NCBI RefSeq assembly: GCF_030936135.1
Contig: NC_082595.1
Coordinates: 18,675,930-18,739,929, forward strand
Reading direction: 5' to 3'
Origin: Gavia stellata
Lineage: Eukaryota; Chordata; Aves; Gaviiformes; Gaviidae
Length of the DNA: 64,000 bases
Shown here: positions 1 to 14,952 of the stretch, piece after piece
Layout of the letters: every line of letters begins with the position of its first letter
How positions within the stretch are numbered: the stretch's first letter is position 1
Made by a program: the position numbers and the translations under genes
The notes under the pieces: model-generated
Told to the model about the DNA's origin: nothing
What the model saw: only the letters and a program-made list of their open reading frames with translations
Database searches by the model: none

Positions 1-3000
1 TGGATAAGTCTGACATATCTTTCTTCTCTCCTGGAGACAGATGTCTTCGATTGTGGTAGGTCCTTATTCCTACATAGAAATTCAGGTCTGAAACAGACTT
101 TCAGAGGCAAGGATTTGGCTTTGGGTCTTGTTAAAGAACCACTGAGCATCCACCATGAAGATACTTACCAGACATTTTTGAATATATGTTTCAAAACATC
201 TACAGGAAGAGAATGCAACAGGCAGAAATATTGGGAGAGACTCTAATGGAGCTTGAAAGGAGATGTCAGCTCATACAGAGTCCTTCCTACTGCATACGTC
301 ACCCTTGGAAAGACTACGTTTGCTTCCTCGAATGTGTCTCCAGGCCCGAGTTACCCACTCTATGTTATTTTAATTAATAGAAAAAGCAAGCGCTCTTTGG
401 AGTGTTGGGTGCACCAAGTCCCAGCTCAGAAGTCCCGTGTGTCTCACTGGGTAACTTAGAACATGTTCTGGTACACCTCTGTGCCCCAGTTGTCCCAGCT
501 GAGAAAGGATAAAGCACTCCAATTTCACCCTGGCGTGAAGTGCTTTGTAAACTGCAAGATCAAGAGCTTCAAAGCAAAGAGCAATATTATCACTACTATG
601 TAGGCAAACTCCTCATAGGTATTGCTAATTTCTGATTGCTTCTGGTCCCCATCTCCCCAGAGCGGCAGCTACAGAAAAGGCAAGGCAGGTACCACATATC
701 TTATCAGTGGTTTCAGATGAAGAGAGAAGGAAATGGGAAGGGGGAGAGCCAGAGACAAAAGGGGGAAAAACACCCATCAGTTTGCATCCCCACTTCAGAT
801 GAGATTAATCTTCACTGGCTCCTGCCATACATCTAATCTGGACATTACCCGGAGGTTAATTTTACACTGATGAGAGCACTACAGCCCGTTGTACCACAGC
901 TTAGGCTCCCACCTAGTTGTCAGCGTAACTGACAGAGACAGTGAATTACGACTCCTTGATGCAGCCTGAACTTGCTGGTTCTTGCCATCTGCAGGAACAT
1001 GTCCTGAGCGCTAAGTGATTTAGAACAATGCTCTGAATAATCAAGGGAATAGTGTGTGCACCCAGTGGTATATTATACGGATGAGTATGATAAATGAATT
1101 GACCTGTAATTTCCTGCAGCATTAGCTAGAGCAAGTATTTCCTTTAGTAGATTGTATTTATGGAAACCTAACTCTAGCAGGTCAGGGTGACTTGATACAC
1201 GGCTGAGGCAAGCAAAAATCTTTTTAAAGTCAGACAGGCTGGGAGGAAGCTTTCCTCCCGTCAGGCTCAAACATGGTTCTGTCACTTTGTCTCCTGCAAC
1301 TATGAGAAACCCAGGTACCTGGTCACTGTCAGTCACACCACAATCATGCAAGGATTGTCACAGTTTAATTATTTGCAGCGCTCAAGAGATGTCTATTCAG
1401 AAAGGCCTTTGAGAGGATCACACCAAGTCGGTGATGGTAAAGCACTGGCACCAGTAACCAGTTTAGCACAGGCAGAAATTTGGACAAGCAGTTAAGATAT
1501 AAATGATTTTTTTTAAAAAAATTGATACTGCACATCAGAAGAATTTACTGCCATTGTTCTAAGTAATGATTTTTTGACATAGAGAGTACAGAAGTGTGGC
1601 TGTGTATAAAGAGATTCATACTCTTATACATTTGGGAAAGAAGAGCAAAAATTCACGTAAGAAAAACAATATGCTAAAAGCAGCTTTCGGCTACCAGCTA
1701 CTGTCTCCATGCAGCTAAAATAAACTAATAATCTTTCTGATTGCAGACAGTCTTTTAAAAAACCTGGGCACTTGGTATCACTTTTCCTGATTCATAAGAA
1801 AGCCTACTTAAAATCCCCAAAGGCCTTACCGAGCCCAGACCTAAGCTTCCAGGCACACTTCTTTTCCACTTCTGTGCCCCACTGGGACCCAGCTGCGCTA
1901 TGAGGTACCTGCCCTGGACAGTCTCTAGAAAGCGGGCAGCAAGAATAAGTGGTACCTGAGCAAACTTCAGCACAATTATCTGTAGTTAAACAAACAGTAT
2001 ACTGCAGTGGCAGTAATTTTTTCCCCCCGTTTTCCTATTTGTCTTGCAAGCAGGGGCTGGGGAAAACATTCCCCACCCTCAGACGTGAGCCATTTTTTGA
2101 CCATGAGTTGTACATATTTCGAAACTTTGTATTATGAGTTACTCTCCAGAGCCCCGTCGCGTTCCAGCCCAACTGACCAATTCCAGCAAATTTCTAATGT
2201 GCCACAATACGTCCCCTGCGCTTTCCTTTAGTTGCTCTTCTCTTCCCTCCTCCCCCTGCCCAGCCTGCTGGGAGGGTTATAGTAGCTAACTGGAGAGAAA
2301 CGGGGAGCTCCCCAGGGGTGGGTTTTGCCACAACCCTGGCTCTGAACCCTGTCCTTCCTCCCCTTCCTTCCTCCCTCCTGCTTGCCATCTTGGGGCATAA
2401 GGAAGTGGCATCCGGCTGCAAAGTCTTCTGCTTGACCTTCTCTAGGGCAGGATAAACCAATCCTCCTCATGCTCTAGCACATGACAGGCAGCTTCATCAC
2501 TCTCCACCTCCCACCGTTTCCCTCTGCTACCACCACGTGCTGTTGCCCATAGCAGGCAAACAGTCACCATCAGGGTGACTGTTGCTGTATCCTGATGTTG
2601 CTGCATCTTCCTAAGCGTAAAAAAGTCAAAACCAGCGGTTCTGCAGAAGAATGTCCTTGGTAGAAAGTGAGGCAGTGCATAGGCAGCACGTCTGGAAAAG
2701 ACCAAGAGATGTTGCTATTCCTTTGCTACCACCAGGATCTGCCAGATGTTTTTGCAAAGTTCACAGCACCACCTATACTGACGCTCCTTCCCTCTCCCTC
2801 TGTAACTCTGCACTAGGAAAAAAAGAGACACTAAACTGCTGCTGTGATCTTAGTAGTGCAATGACAAAAGCTTACCAGCCTATGTGCAATAAGCCTCCTT
2901 TTCTCTGTCTCCTCAATATAAAATAGCCCGCTTCATCTTACTAAATATTATCAAGAAGTTTTGGACTGAGATCACCACTCCCTTAGCAAGAAATATACTA

Positions 3001-6000
3001 TCTCCACCCAAATGGAAAGAAAGGGTGATTGTTCCTTGGGGAGGTGACTCAGAGTTTGGTGGCAATACAATGTGCCTTTTGATCACTACGTTAAACAAAC
3101 AAAGTCTACAACAGAGAATGCCAATAGCTCTTACTGCATGAGAGGACGGTTAACACAGTGTTGCCAAACACTTGCACAACATTTTCGACTGACAGATGCC
3201 CAGATGCTGTGTAAGAACAAGGATAAAAAAATACTCAAAGTCATTAGCAAATCTTTTCAACATGCCTGTATTATTAATCCCATTTTACTGGGTGTTAGAT
3301 AGAGGTAGGCAAAATCAAGGAATTGCCACTGCTGTGGACAGCAATTCAATAACATGACCACAAATAAACATCACGCAAACACCCAGTCCACTGATGTACA
3401 ACTTAGACACCTTAAATGATGGAAACATTAATCTGTGATATATCTCTCCATTGACTTTTGCTGTGTTGAGCAAATGGAATTGAAGGGAAGTTCAATGAAT
3501 TAACATGTTGCTGGACAGAAATATTATATGAGCCTATCAGCACAAATAGCTATCTACCTTGTTAGCATGAAAAGTAATTTAAACCTGAAGTAATGCAAGT
3601 AACTATATTGTTATAAAGAAGCTCAAATCTGCAGTTAGAGGGGAAATAGTTTTCCTGGTCTATAAACAGGGCCTCCCAAAATTTCAAAATCTCAAATTTA
3701 TACAAAAAGAAGACAGTGTAAAAGTACACCCCCAGTGACATAGGCCTTCAAAAATCTTTTGACAAAGGCACCACAGTTCATGACAGATATCACAAACTGC
3801 AATGATCAAGAAGGATGATAAGAGCTATGTGGAACGTGGAGCAAGATTGAATGAACATATTTAGTCCGGATGAAAAACATCAGGTTGTCTGATGACAGAT
3901 TTCAAATGTGTAAAAAAGCTGTTGCAAAGATGGTAGTGATCAATTGCTCTCCATGTCCTGTACAGGCAGGACATAAAAGTGAGGAGATCAGCACTCATCT
4001 GCAGGATTGGAAAGAACTTTCTAAGTTCAGGAGTAAGCTACATAGCACATTTTGGAGATTCTAATATGGCAAGTTTTTAAAACATTTGCCATTTTCTGAC
4101 ATTTTTCCCCCCCAAAAAAACCCAAATCATTAAATAAGGCTATTTAAAATGGTCTCTTGCTGTCTTCATGCTGTCTTGGCATGAGAGAAGCATAGAAAAT
4201 ATTGCTGTGAAGTTTTTCCATAGTCAGGAAGCTAGTTTAGGTTGCCTGTGGTTGCTGTCCCCAGGCTTAAGGATAGGGAGGCCTCCAACAAGTGCAGCTG
4301 GATGGCTGCTCAACACCAGCAGCTACCGCAGCTCCTTTTTCCTGGACTCCACTTGTACCTCCTGTTACTTACTATACAACTAATATTTAGTCTAGTCATC
4401 ACAGCTGGAAGAAACAACATATCGGAAATATGCTCCAAGTAAATGACCTAAAACCAAGCAGGTTTTAAAACTCACGAAGAACATTGTTGCAAGAAATTCT
4501 TTCTCAGTCCCCAAAACTGAGGCAGAGTCTCTAAGTGACTTTAAAACCTGAAGGATTGTGGTGCGTGTGGTAAGAGTGTTAAATTTACTGAAGATGAGGT
4601 AGCTGTCTAGTACTATGAAAAGGCTGAAGAAATCTGACAGGAGGGAGCAGTGGCCATTTTGTCTTTAATTGCCTTGTTTGTTATATTAGTTCAAATCACA
4701 CCAAAAAGAACAGGCAGCTCTTCTCAACACACCTGGGAAGCTGAGGTCCGTTTCCCCTGGTCAACAGTGACTCCCAGGACTGTACAGCTTCATAGTCATC
4801 TCACGCACATACACATCTTCTTCTCAAAAACACGTGTTTGTGGAGGAGCCTCAGTGATCCAGCTGGTAGCTCTGAAGACATGGGATTATATGGTGCATTG
4901 ACCTGATTTAAGCTCACCGCTGGGGAAATCTTCTAATAGAAAATGTCAAATGGCATGATTCAATCTTTAAATAAAAATCAGAGATCCAGGACTGATTTAC
5001 ATCTGCTGTTCTCAAACCTCTGGGGCATCCAAGTGACCATCTTCTATAGATGGTAAAGCCCGTGTCTGTGCCGAGCTGCATGTGCTCTGCCCCTTGTCCT
5101 CCCAGCCCAGCCCTGTGAACACTGCGAACACTCGCCATAAAGCTGGTGGGAACAGAGGGAGGAGCAACACTAGCTGATGAGCATCATGATCCAGGAACGG
5201 GGCTAAATTTTAGGGACTTGACTTAAGAGAAGTAGTACTTGCTCAGGGGATTGGTTGGGTAAGGGAATCTGAGTCAAATCCTGTGTGAGGAAGGTTGCAT
5301 CATATCCTGCACTCATATTGCTCTTACTTTTGGAAATGCTACTGCCGACATCTGTACAAAAGCTGAGAGAGAAAGATTTAGGTCACTTCAGTCCTGATAG
5401 CTCACAGAGCTGGTATCACAGCTCCAGTGAATGAGACCAGTGCCAAGCAGTTAGCACAACAGTTCCCATCAGTGAGTGATGCTGGATGCAAAAATGACTG
5501 AAGATTTGGCTTTCAGGTCTACATACAGTGGTAGGGTCTGAGCTGTTTCACTGCTGTCTTTTCCCTATCTTACACTACATGCATCAATGAGAGGGACCAC
5601 AAAGAAGTTGGAAAATAAACTGAGGATTATTCTCTGTTGAGTCATGGCATTGAAACAACAAGGACGTAAGTGAAAATCCAAGCATGCAATACTGTGGTTA
5701 CATAAGACATTCATGGTGAATGCAGCAGTTAAATAACATTCATTAGTTGCATTTATATAGCTATGATCAGCCACCATAATGTGGTAGTCTTTAAGCTGTT
5801 TTTCTTCAGGTTCAGGAAGCTTTATGCTCCACAAAAGATGCAGCCCAAGGAAAGAGCAACAAAATTGTTTTATTCTACCTATACCCTTGGCTCCCTGTGG
5901 ACCCACTATCCCACTCACTCTTGTGTAAATTACAGGAACTCTGGGTGGGTTGTTTTAATTTCCATATGGCTTGTCAGCATTAAATGTTGGTAACAGAAAT

Positions 6001-9000
6001 GCTTCACATGCTCCGGTCCTGTCCCTGTACCTGGGGTGAGAGAGCAAATGCTGAGGGGGGTGGGCAGCAGCTGCTCTGGTCCTGGGCTGAGCGAATTCTC
6101 CATGTTCGTTGCAGCCTTTGCAGACTGCCTCACCAGAGCTGGATTTGGATGGAGAGAAAAGGACCCTGAACTGGTGCCTTAAATGACCACTCAAGCAATT
6201 CCAAATCAGGTAATATAAAAAAAAATGACCATTTCAGTTATGCACTTTCATGTTTGACAAGCACAGGAATGGATAAACTCCCCAAAGGAGACGTCCTTAC
6301 CGCAGTTTGAAAATGGTAAAGGTAATAGTGTAGCACAAATGTTTCTCATTGTTTCAAATGTCTCCTCCTGGCTTTCAGAAAAGATTTGAAATGTATTAGT
6401 ATTTCTTTCTCAAGGAGGTTTAGATGAGATTCATCTTCTTTCTATGAAGGCTTCATTGTTTTCAATGTACACTGCGTACAGTCTGCAACAATTTTTTTCC
6501 CATGGAGACTTTAATGCTCTTGGTCCAGGCATTGTGTTTTCTTTTTCATTCATTTTGTCCGTTATATTATATTTTAGCGTATCACGTTACCATAATTTTC
6601 TGATTCCTCCCTTAATAGGAGTATAAAGCAATTCTTCCTACCAACCAAGTAGTTGTCACTTTCTGCATACAACTGAGAAGGGGTAACCATTATGTCCTTT
6701 CAGAAGAAGGGATATGTGTCATTCATTGGCATATAACAGTAGAATATTTATGCAAAGCCTGTGGTTAGTGTTTTCTCCTCAAATCATAGGTAGTTCATAT
6801 TTAAGCAAACTGCATGAAATCTTTCTTTGTTGCACATAATAACAACATTACTAAGGAAGGAGGAAAAAAACCCAAGTCATCAAGACAGACTGAGCAGTTT
6901 TATGACTAAACTTAGTTCCTGGGCTGACTTTTGCCTCAGCTCTTGACTGGACCAGACACAAAGAACATTTCTTCTATTTGGTGTTTACCTGCCCTTCTCA
7001 TGCATGTTTCAATGCAATTTGCAGGATTTGAAAAAGAGCGTGTAAAGCCCCCAGTCCAGTGAGTTTCCTTTTCTTCTCATCATAGACAGCATTTACAGCT
7101 GTTCTTGTTTGCAGAGAGGTTTATCTGATTTCATTACCTCCCAGAACAAGTTCTCTCACAGTGATGCAAGTTACTTCTTCATATACGAGCTTTTGGTAAG
7201 AGCAGTGTCCCTCAGGACAAGATGGCTTAGCATCTCGCAGCAGATCCACCCCTGAGAATTCAATTGCCTGAATATTATTTCCTGATACCTTGTACATCCC
7301 CACATTTCTGCAGGGGCATTTTCCTCTGTTGAAATACTGACAGCTTCATTTCAGAAAAAACCCACCCTGTTCCTCTTTGCTTTGCAGAAGAACAAGATGT
7401 GAAACACAGTACATTTTGGAAACTGGACACTAACTTTGCAAGTCCTGCACACAGCAAGCTTGAAACGGCTGGTGTGCTCAATGGAGCAACTCTAGCTTTA
7501 ATGATGTTTAAGTTAAAACTTTTATCATAAAGACTGTGAACAGAGGAAGTTAGCATTAGTTTACATTTCCTAAGTAGTCTGATGATATAAACCACTCAAC
7601 ATTAGCTCCTCTGTCATCCAAGTTCCCAGTAAATGGATCCGAGCTTCATGGGGAAGAAGAGGAATAAGAGAGCTTCATGGTTTTCATAGCTGCCTCTTAA
7701 GTGAGTCACAGGGTGACAAGAAATTACATTTGGTGGCAGTCTTGTGGTTGGGACACTGTGTGTCTCAGATTGCTCAAATAGTTTTCAACAACTACTGACT
7801 AAGTTATCACTGAGCTTACTTACTCCTTTAGAAGTTACTTTTTGGGTCATTTGTCAGTGCTGAGTCAAGAAGTGGAATAATCTCTAAAGCTATGACAGCA
7901 TCAGTGCACCATTGTATGATAAAAAAGTCATGTCACTTTTACACCACAAAACCTCAAATGGTTTTGCCAAGCAATTATGTGCTATGGATTTGACCTTTAT
8001 CCTTTCCCAACTTGGTGCTTTGCCTCTTCTCCAAAGGGAATTTTTGTGCATGTAGGTGGTTTATGGGGTATCTTTTTTCCCAAAGCAGCAGCAGTATTAG
8101 GAATGTTGGTAATAAGCCAGGTTAGCTTTCAGCTTTGGAAATGGCACCATCCAACCACAGGACAGTAAACAATAATTAAAAAAAAGGCAAAACTATGCTT
8201 TTTGTAAATATGTCGGTATGGTAGAAGTAAGAGGGAGAGGCAGGGAGAAAGCCTCTTCTTCAGTCTCTGTGGACCATTTGTTTTGTATACTGGGGCACAG
8301 GAAATTGTCACCAAAGGATTTTGTGCATTTTGTTGTATTGAGCTAGAAAAAGAACCTAGCTGAATTTCTGAAACAAAATCAGACAAAAAAAATAAGCTGG
8401 GAAAAATATTACCAATTTTTTAATGGCATTTAACACGTGATAGGAAGCAGTCCATTCTTACAAAACCTCAAAGGCATGGTGATAAGGTGGGAAAAAGCTT
8501 GTGCATTCCTTTCTGTACTATCAAGCCCACAAAACTTCCAATAACATGTTTCAGCTCTCCATACTTTTACCTCCTGAGGACACTCCACAACAGCAGATAG
8601 CCCTGTGGTGCCTTTGATTCTGCAGAGGCCTTCTGGGTCCAAGGCAAATCAATCTGGCGTCTCTGATCAACACTACGTTTTCTTAAAAGTTGTTGTGAAG
8701 AGGCTTAATGGATAAATTTACGTCCAAGTACAGATTGAAACATAAGTTCTACCTTCATGGTGTGGACAGAGGAGGAGCACTAATTTAAAAAACTGTGGGT
8801 GTCAGCTTTTTCCTGGATGAGTGGGTGTGGGATTTTGGGGAAGGTTTTAGGGTAAGTTACAATCTGTTTTGTAAGTTGTATGGGCTGGGTAGAGGAAGCG
8901 GCTAGTCTGACAGCCATAAGCATCACTCGCGGAGGGAGTTTAAACATCCTCACCACACAAAGGTTTAGTATGAGAGGGCAGGGACTGTAGGTGCTGTCAG

Positions 9001-12000
9001 AAGTAAAGATAATGAAAAGAATAATGAACCCAAAAAAGTGTATTGGTATACCAGCATCCTAAATATTTTTGGTGTCTTATATTCCTTTATATGAATTCAG
9101 AGCATCATCTTCTGGCCCAAACTTTTCCAGTAGCTCCAGGAATTGTAAGTCTTCTTTAAGTTTCACCAAATCCATGCCCAGCTATCCATGCATTTCCTTC
9201 AACAGGAAGCCCTTCCCAGCAGCTTAACTCTTCTTAGCACCTCCCTGTATCCAAATGCAGCGCAGGGGAAAGCTCTCTATGTAACCTCAGGATTAGCTAT
9301 TTTGAAAGGGATGGGCTTTGCCAAGAGCCTCCTCTCCCTGCTGCACTGCCATGACTTTTCCCTTTTTGAAGGGAACCCAAATGCACAAAGGAACCTGCAA
9401 TAAAAGACTGTGAGGAGCTCTTCCCTCTCAGGTTTTCTTTTCACCTAGTAAAGCTACAGTGTCTCAAGTGCATATGGTTTATCAAATCTCTGCCACAGCT
9501 AACACATAGGAGAGAAGACTCCTAGCTGATAGTCACATTTATTTCCAGCAGATAAAACTAAAGGAACTGATAGAGACATCTGAATTATTTTAAATACATG
9601 CCTCAATCATTTATGTGTCAAGTCTTGTCAGAGGCAGAGAAACCTTCCAGTTTTTTTGGATTGTAGGATGCAGAAAATAAGAGGCACCAAAGAGGAAAAC
9701 ATGAATGGAGATTAAAAAAATCACTTCACCTGTCTATAGGTGAGCTGCTTTTGGTTTTTTAATGTTTACTGATAAATCCAAAGGAAGACTTGATACATTT
9801 CTCTAGAGTTGCTGAAAATATCTAGCATTATCAGGCATTGACTGTAATTAGTGTAAAAGAAAGCCATGTGCCCCTTTGTTTTCTGCTGTAAATGGATAAT
9901 ATAGGTGAGGTTTTCTTTCACTTGATAACTTACTTTACTGATGATGTTACGCACTGGAACTGTGTGTAAGGCTGTCAAGCTTGAGAAGACAAGGAGGCTT
10001 GAAAGAAAAGCATGCAAATACGCTGGAGGGAACAAATACTAAAAACAATCTTAGAGATATTGCTGGCAATAGTTCATTAAGACGATACAAACATATGAAG
10101 GACCTCAGGTCATAGGAGCAGACACTTCATGAGGTAAGATGCAGGTTAGCTCACATGCACCCTGTGACTTTTCTAGAGCTAGAACAGGATAAATTATGCA
10201 TATGGCCAGGTGAGATAGGCTGGAAGGAGAGAGAGCATCTTTTGGGGCATGCGAATGTGTACAGCAGTTTTACTATAGTCTGACAAAATCTGACTTTGGA
10301 GAGAAAATGGACAACTAGGTTTATAAATAGATGAGTATGGAAACTGGTCAATGGGAAGGATAACTTGGGGGATTAAAATTGTTTTGTGGCGCTGGGACAC
10401 TCACAAACAAGATTGCCTGGACACATTGCAAAATCAGATCTTCCTGGCCTCTTATACAACCACCCAGATGAAAAATGGAAGATAAAGTATTTTCCCAGCC
10501 CTAGAGCAGCTCAAGCTTCAGCTGGTTAAAATGCTTCCCCCAACTTCAGACCATCTATAAAATTTTGCAGTTTAAATAAACAAGTTCTTCCTTGTCTGCC
10601 TCTCATATGGGAGATAAAGAACCTTTGGCTGCTTGTTTAAAAATGTAAGTAGAGTTGCAAATATGCCTTTCCTCTGATATAGACAGAAACATTCTTTAAT
10701 ATTCTTTAGTTCATGGCCCAGTTTCATTCACTTGTGTCCTTCTCAGCAATATTCACCCTGAGAACAGCACAGAGGTTCATCTCACTCTGAAGTGTCCCTG
10801 AGGAGGACAATTTCATTTTCTCCAGGAGTTACACAATGTCTGTGCCAACACAAATAGCCTGAATGGGTGCAGATATAATTACTGCTATTCTCCTCTACTG
10901 AGCAACACTAACCTTTCCTGGCCTGCCCCTTATAGACGTGCTGTCATTGCTGGTTTGGTCATTTCCAGGAGGGATTGAAGATGATATTCGAGGGCTCACA
11001 GGGACTTTTACAGCTTGGCCTGAGTCTGGGTATCTGATACCTGAAGCTAGAAGGCTTCATGGGCTCAGTTGTGCTGTGTACTTTGGTTTCTGCTGACTGT
11101 GCACTTGCTTCCTTGCTTTTATTTCAAACCGGGTTTCAAACCAGTGTTTTAGCAGTGAACCACAGAAACAAGTTATTTGATCTACAGATTATCGTGCTTT
11201 CTGGTCAATGGTGAGGTATCTGTTTCTTCCTCAGTCAGACCAAATTTTTAACACTAGATGCACAGAGGTAGATTTGTTTCAGTTGTTCTGTTTTTTTGAG
11301 ATATTCTATTAGGTGATGAGCTGCAGAAGCTACAATGGTTTGTCAAAGAGGGGAGTTTCAGTTACATCTCATTTCTGTTGCACTGAGAACTAGAAAGCTT
11401 CCCAAGACTAGTAAGGTGGTGCTGAAACAGGTTATTTGCCCTTGCCTCTTGCCCCAGCCCTCTCTGATCTTCTGCTGTTCTGGAGTGCAGGAAAATGCTT
11501 GTGCTCCCCTTTCAGAAAAGCCAGGTGTAGGAGTCCCTACAAACATGGCAGGAATTTTTGCTGCCCTTTGCCATGGTAGTCCCTCTCTCCCTGTCCGGAC
11601 CTTGAGGAATGAAAAACAGCAATACTTCCTTGGAAGTACTGGTCATATCTATAACCCATGCTTTTCTACAGGTGCTGTGCAGGCTAGCTAGAATTCATCC
11701 TGGTTAAGTCTGCTTGGCAAAACTAGCTCTTCTCTTGTATCAAAACCAAGCAGAAGAACAAGCTCTTCAGGACCTGTTTGTCTAGGCAGGTTGGAACAGG
11801 AGGAGTTGCACAAAGGCTGCTTCAGCCCATGCTGGTCTCAATTTGGAGCTGTTCTCTGTGACGGGGGATCTGGGAGTGCAGGAGAACTCGTACCATAGAT
11901 GCTTCTGGGTGAGTATTGGGGAGCAATGGAGTTACTCCATTTCAGGGCTGCAGAGAAGATACCCCTTGCCATGAACCCTTTGACTTTAGGGGTGTCTGGC

Positions 12001-12050
12001 AAAAATGCACCAAGTCTGAGAACTAAGCATAGATGTGGAGACTTGTTCTG
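1..12050. other. Gene-poor AT-rich stretch, nothing recognised
   Basis: No exon, RNA gene or transposon was recognised on either strand. Open frames here are short (at most about 118 codons). They lack domain-like composition, lack a convincing pairing of splice acceptor and donor, and overlap one another in several frames, as chance frames do. A pyrimidine-rich patch lies around 2,228-2,400 (runs of TTCC, CTCC and CCCC). The stretch could be intergenic or inside a large intron; the sequence alone does not decide. Confidence 0.6.
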
Positions 12051-12083
12051 TTTTATTTTGTTTTGTTTTGTTTTGTTTTGTTG
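12051..12083. repeat. (TTTTG)n pentanucleotide microsatellite
   Basis: About six tandem TTTTG units, the first with one substitution (TTTTA), followed by TTGCAG. It is a simple repeat and probably length-variable. No flanking retrotransposon body was recognised. Confidence 0.9.
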
Positions 12084-13162
12084 CAGATTGTAGAATTGAT
12101 CTTTGAGTTACCGGGTACATCTACTCCTGCTTTCAGATGCAGGGTTGTGCAACCCAAAAGTCTATGGGAGTTTGTACAGGCAGAAGCTGTGCTGCAGAAG
12201 TGTGAGGTGAGGGAGACTTAAATGAGAACAGAAGAGCAGTGCCAGAGTTGTTCCTTATATGGCTACTAAATGTCTGTAGTGTGTTTCTTGGTATATGGCT
12301 TATGGTAAGAAGTTTCAGGTGCTGTGTTCTTACACTGCTGTATATCAAATGCTATTGCTGAGGTTGCACTGAGCTGTGCTAAGTCTGGGCCAAAAAGAGG
12401 TAGCTTGGAGTCATTCAAATGCTGAGGCATTTAACTAGCCAGCCCTCATAGGGTCTGCAAAACTGCTGACAAAAATCCCTCCCTTGTCAGTGCCTGACAA
12501 AGGTGGCAAATGTTAACGGGGAAGCCTCGTCCTGCAGCTGGCTGCACATCCCCTCGCAGGTGGGGGTCTGCCGTCCCGCTCCATAGCCAGCGGGAGCAAA
12601 CAGGGCAGGATGCTCCCAGAATGTGGTCCCCAGAAGAAATTAAACTTAGCCAAGGACAGACAACATTTTATATCAGTCCCCAGTTGGGTTTTTGTTGCTT
12701 TGTCTGAGAACATCTAACGGGAGTGCTCCTATTCACCAGGAGGAAACTTAATCTATGTCTGGACTATGGTGTAATGACGGCTGCCAGTCTGTGAATGGTA
12801 CTTGTGCATAATTTGTTTTAAACAGCACCTATTTATGTTTTCAGGGCTTGTTTTTAACCTTTCTAGAATACACTACTGCTGGCGATCATCCACTAGCTCT
12901 GCTTCTTTGGGGGCTCAGCTACAGTGAATCATGCTCAGAGAACGGGCCATGTTCTTAATTGCTGAAACATTGCTTTTCTGCAATATGGGATTTTTAAAGT
13001 GCAAATATTTGCAGCTTTCCCAAACCCACAAAATTACTGTTTATCAGTGCCCTAGAGATCAATGTTTAAACCAAACAGTTTAGTGCAACCAGGAGGGTGT
13101 TTTGACTTACGAGAAATATATTTTAAAGGCAAACAAATTGCTTTATAGATACATGTATACCT
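12084..13162. other. No gene recognised
   Basis: Ordinary unique-looking DNA between two microsatellites. I see no conserved protein segment and no repeat family here. Confidence 0.5.
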
Positions 13163-13196
13163 ACATACACACACACATACATATATATATATATAT
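13163..13196. repeat. (CA)n/(TA)n compound microsatellite
   Basis: ACATACACACACACATACATATATATATAT-type compound dinucleotide repeat: a short CA tract passing into a TA tract, then GAGAGACAGAGA-like sequence. Probably polymorphic in length. Confidence 0.9.
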
Positions 13197-14840
13197 GAGA
13201 GACAGAGATGTAGATGGTTCAGGCAACTCTGACACTCTAAAGTCATGTCTTAAAATACACATTTTACGGTTGTAATAGTATGAGGTTTTCATGGAAGATT
13301 ACTATGAGTTGACATTTTTATAAATAATGTTTGAGGCCTCAAATAAAACTTATTTGTTTCCTGTCTCAAGTGTCTGCCAAATACTTCTGATTCTTGGGAG
13401 ACTTCCTCTAGGCGATAGGCTTCCTCTAGCCCTTCGGTAATTCTGCTACCAGATTGTACGGTTGGATTCACTGTTTTTTTGTTTCTCACTCTTACCTGAA
13501 ACTCTGGATTCTCTCTCTCATCTGTTCTTGAGCTTTGCCTGTGCTGGGCATTCTTACATCCTTGTTAGCACTGTAAGTTTTGCTATAAAACATCCCTGGA
13601 AAATATCAAAGCTCTCTCAGCATTGGTTTTGAAACAATTGGCTTTTATTTCATGGTACAGCTCAAGTTGCCTTTGTTTTACTTGGAGCTCCCAGGATCTT
13701 GTGATGAGGATAGTGCAGTCTCTGGTCTTTTCATGCTTGTTAAATTTTAAACATCTATATGCAATGGGACCATCTTAAGGAAGAAAAAGAGGAGGCTATT
13801 GCATGATACATCCAGAAATGAACCCATGCAGGGATATGTACTGAGCACCCAGGCTCCTTTACCAATGACCAGTGGCTTTGAAGTTGTAGTAATAAAGCAC
13901 TGAAAGCATGTTCAAATTACTTCTTAAACTGTTAAGCTAAGAGGAGATTAATTAAAACATCGTAAACCGTGGTTCTTGAAAAGGCAATGGAGAAGGCTCT
14001 GACTTCTTGTTTTTACAGCAAATGTAGTACAGTGAGTTTGTGATGAAGACTTCTGACCACAGCAAATTCCCAGAGGGAAGAGTCTTTAAACATAACAACA
14101 ACAAAATGACAGAAAGAAGGGATTTTCTAGTCTGTATTTTAAAGTAGTCTCCAGAAGTTAATGGTCACAATTAAATCAGATGTTAGTGAAAACAACTAAA
14201 TGTTATATGCATGAGCTTGGATGAATGTATAGACTTGTTTGGAAAATGTTCAAGAAAAACACTTTTTTTTTTTTTAACTGGAATTTGATGATGCTCTGGT
14301 GAGCGTTGTATGGACTCCTCCAAGCTCTTCTAAAAAACTGTGATGTTCTCTATCTGGAGGTGGGCTGGGCTGCTGCGAGAAGTAGCCAGCATCTGCAACT
14401 AAGTTGTGATCTAAAATCTTTCTCTTTTATTTGTCCTGTTGCTTTCTCCCATTCTGCAGAATGAAAGCAATTTTATGTAATTCCCCATTTTATGGGGGAC
14501 TTAGATTCAGAGAAATCACAGTGTAGGACTCACATTTCATTAACAGCAATTTTAAAAGTACTTTGCCCACTGTGATAAATTACACATCTCTGCAGAGGCA
14601 TGGAGGCACAGGGGTGTAGAGTCGAACCAGCTGTATAAAGTCACCCCAACAATCCTGACTTTCTTTTCTGTTTTGTAATGATTATGCGATACTTGTGATA
14701 ATGAAATGCAGCTTGTGTATAAAATAAGGTATAAAAGGATAAGTGACATCTGCATCTATCACAAAACTAAGCATAGTTTAAACAAACCTGTAGCTCCCAC
14801 GGGTTGCAGGTGCAACATCTTAGGCTTAGTGGTGAACGGA

Positions 14841-14952
14841 TTTTTTTTTTTTATTTTTCAGGTCTTGTGGGGTTTTTCTTCTTTTGGGAAAGGTTTTGAG
14901 GGGTTTGGTTTGGGGTTTTTTGTGTGCTTTGGTCTGGGGTTTTTTTTTGGCC
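14841..14952 (+). repeat. T- and GT-rich low-complexity tract
   Basis: A T12 run is followed by about 100 bases made almost only of T and G. Repeated blocks such as GGGGTTTTT, GGTTTGGGG and TTTTTTTGG occur, ending in a T9 run. A second tract of the same kind lies at about 32,199-32,230. The composition resembles the expanded GT-rich segment inside the CR1 copy at 47.9-48.1 kb, but no CR1 tail follows here, so I call it low complexity only. Confidence 0.7.
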